Below are positions 62,410-64,000 of a DNA stretch of 64,000 nt, in pieces; within the stretch, counting starts at the first letter, position 1; each line of letters opens with the position of its first letter. Below the pieces are notes generated by a model that made no database searches, had not been told where the DNA came from, and saw only the letters and a program-made list of their open reading frames with translations. The DNA is from Dryomyza anilis (lineage: Eukaryota; Arthropoda; Insecta; Diptera; Dryomyzidae). The stretch lies in contig OX638131.1 in NCBI GenBank assembly GCA_951804985.1, forward strand, positions 53,937,078-54,001,077, in the 5' to 3' direction. The position numbers and the translations under genes were made by a program.

Positions 62410-64000
62410 GCCAACTTTGAGCATTTTAATTTTGAGACGTGATTTCTCAAGAGCCCTTGTTCCGATTATAATAAATTAAAAGGGCAAAAATAGATTACAA
62501 AATGTGCCAAGTTTGAGGCCTCTACGACGCGTATTTACGGATTTATGAGCATATTAAGTTTGAGACGTGATTTCTCAAGAGCCCTTGCGCCGATTATAAT
62601 GATTTATATTTGAATTAAAAGATCAAAAATAGATTACAAAATGTGCCAAATTTGAGGCCTCTACGACGCGTGTTTACGGAGTTATGATCATTTTAACTTT
62701 GAGACGTGATTTCTCAAGAGCCATTGCCAAATATAATGATTGATAATGGAATTAAAAGGCCAAAAATAGATTACAAATTGTGCCAACTTTGAGCATTTTA
62801 ATTTTGAGACGTGATTTCTCAAGAGCCCTTGTGCCGATTATAATAAATTAAAAGAGCAAAAATAGATTACAAAATGTGCCAACTCTGAGGCCTCTAGACT
62901 CGTATTTACGGAGTTATGAGCATTTTAAGTTTGAGAAGTGATTTCTCAAGAGCCCTTGCGCCGATTATAATGATATATATTTGAATTAAAAGATCAAAAA
63001 TAGATTACAAAATGTGCCAAATGAGGCCTCTAGACTCGTATTTACGGAGTTATGAGCATTTAATTTTGAGACGTGATTTCTCAAGAACCCCTTGCTCCCA
63101 TTATAATGATTTACATTGTAATTAAAAGAGCAAAAATAGATTACAAAATTTGCCAACTTTGAGCATTTTAATTTTGAGACGTGATTTCTCAAGAACCCAT
63201 TGCGCCGATTATAATGATTTATATTGTAATTAAAAGGACAAAAATATATTACAAATTGTGCCAACTCTGAGGCCTCTAGACTCGTATTTACGGAGTTATG
63301 AGCATTTTAATTTTGAGAACGTGATTTCTCAAGAACCCATGCGCCAATTATACTAAACTAAAAGGGCAAACATAAATTACAAAATGTGCCAACTGTGAGG
63401 CCTCTACGAAGTGTATTTACGGAGTTATAACCATTTAAGGTTTGAGACGTGATTTCTCATTATAATGATTTATATTGTAATTAAAAGAGCAAAAATAGAT
63501 TACAAAATGTGCCAACTTTGAGCATTTTGATTTTGAGACGTGATTTCTCAAGAGCCCTTGTTCCGATTATAATAAATTAAAAGGGCAAAAATAGATTACA
63601 AAATGTGCCAAGTTTGAGGCCTCTACGACGCGTATTTACGGATTTATGAGCATATTAAGTTTGAGACGTGATTTCTCAAGAGCCCTTGCGCCGATTATAA
63701 TGATTTATATTTGAATTAAAAGATCAAAAATATATTACAAAATGTGCCAAATTTGAGGCCTCTACGACGCGTATTTACGGAGTTATGATCATTTTAACTT
63801 TGAGACGTGATTTCTCAAGAGCCATTGCCAAATATAATGATTGATAATGGAATTAAAAGGCTAAAAATAGATTACAAATTGTGCCAACTTTGAGCATTTT
63901 AATTTTGAGACGTGATTTCTCAAGAGCCCTTGTGCCGATTATAATAAATTAAAAGAGCAAAAATAGATTACAAAATGTGCCAACTCTGAGGCCTCTAGAC
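62410..64000 (+). repeat. 1101-bp tandem duplication at the right edge
   Basis: TCCGATTATAATAAATTAAA lies at 62461 and 63562. The match continues to the window end (AACTCTGAGGCCTCTAGAC at 62881 and 63982). The first copy reads GACGCGTGTTTACGG (62666) where the second reads GACGCGTATTTACGG. The second copy is cut by the window edge. Confidence 0.85.

Larger units (their letters stand above)
1..64000 (+). repeat. Satellite DNA array filling the whole window (139/107-bp monomer)
   Basis: The same monomer recurs head-to-tail from the first to the last base, always in one orientation. Six conserved boxes run in order: TTTGAGGCCTCTACGACG, then TGTATTTACGGAGTTATGAG, then a GCATTTTAAGTTT linker, GAGACGTGATTTCTCAAGA, CCCTTGCGCCGATTATAATG, a variable AT-rich linker ending in AAAAGRGCAAAAATAG, and ATTACAAAATGTGCCAAC. 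Hand count of the consensus gives about 35% G+C. No unique sequence, transposon, RNA gene or credible coding region interrupts it. Such a gene-free array is typical of eukaryotic heterochromatin; whether it is centromeric cannot be told from sequence alone. The family and host are not recognised. Confidence 0.97.
54188..64000 (+). repeat. Divergent satellite region without landmark hairpin
   Basis: Only monomers are seen, with more substitutions and truncations than in the first 26 kb. Local features include repeated TGCCTCTAGACTCG truncated units near 55386, 55757 and 57331, GTTGCGCCAAAAAGTG units near 56190, and local duplications of 280, 687, 1101 and about 1648-1687 bp. A module typical of H1 (near 1080-1400) reappears at about 61190-61580. 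No gene, RNA or mobile element was recognised. Confidence 0.85.

Noticed and set aside
62986..63264. 92-codon open frame on the minus strand, the longest in the window
   Set aside because: The peptide is a repeat of HFVIYFC.FN and GFLRNHVSKLKCSK, the reverse translation of the monomer. Similar frames occur at many places (30640-30888, 32756-32980, 46366-46575). The array gives no sign of selection for coding.
1..64000. CRISPR-like alternation of conserved boxes and variable linkers
   Set aside because: The spacing is tandem and the linkers are related to each other rather than unique spacers. Repeats are not 23-47 bp with constant unique spacers, and no cas-like gene is present.
1..64000. 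tRNA, rRNA or snRNA genes
   Set aside because: No cloverleaf boxes, rRNA-like conserved segments or pol III terminators in a plausible layout were seen; T runs belong to the repeat.

Overview
The whole 64 kb is one satellite-DNA array. Every stretch I read is a full, truncated or mutated copy of one AT-rich tandem monomer, always in the same orientation on the + strand. I found no protein gene, tRNA, rRNA, transposon, CRISPR array or unique-sequence island. Open reading frames of 60-92 codons occur on both strands, but all are translations of the repeat; the monomer lengths (139 and 107 bp) are not multiples of 3 and no long frame survives. This points to a eukaryotic heterochromatic locus (centromeric, pericentromeric, subtelomeric or similar). 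I do not recognise the satellite family and cannot name the species.

Monomer. The long form is 139 bp (clean example 7841-7979; spacing of 138, 139 and 139 bp at 28441-28857). The short form is 107 bp (example 37228-37334) and lacks a 32-bp block, GGCCTCTACG...GTTATGA. Hand count of the 139-bp consensus gives about 35% G+C, with 6 CpG where about 4 are expected. At roughly 125 bp average the window holds on the order of 500 monomers (estimate).

Layout. (1) 1-26300: four higher-order blocks of 7048, 6956, 6789 and 5507 bp, H1-H4. Each begins at the same landmark, a monomer followed by a 47-bp hairpin. H1 and H3 are near-identical. H2 and H4 share a different start. The larger period is therefore about 14 kb. 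Blocks contain nested tandem duplications (about 2.06-2.14 kb in H1 and H3, 894 bp in H4, 368 bp inside the 2-kb unit). (2) 26301-43072: five shorter, more scrambled blocks of about 2.8-4.1 kb, still delimited by the hairpin. From 33299 the hairpin carries a 6-bp upstream deletion that marks a sublineage. (3) 43073-54187: the last hairpin, then a 1.85-kb duplication and a 3741-bp tandem duplication whose copies differ mainly by a 21-bp minisatellite (three versus two copies). (4) 54188-64000: divergent monomers without the hairpin, with local duplications of 280, 687, 1101 and about 1650-1690 bp.

No genes work together here. The biology visible is turnover: unequal exchange at several scales, a small inversion that was later amplified, short indels and local microrepeat growth. 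Boundaries are by-eye alignments; block starts at hairpins are exact and most others are good to tens of bases.
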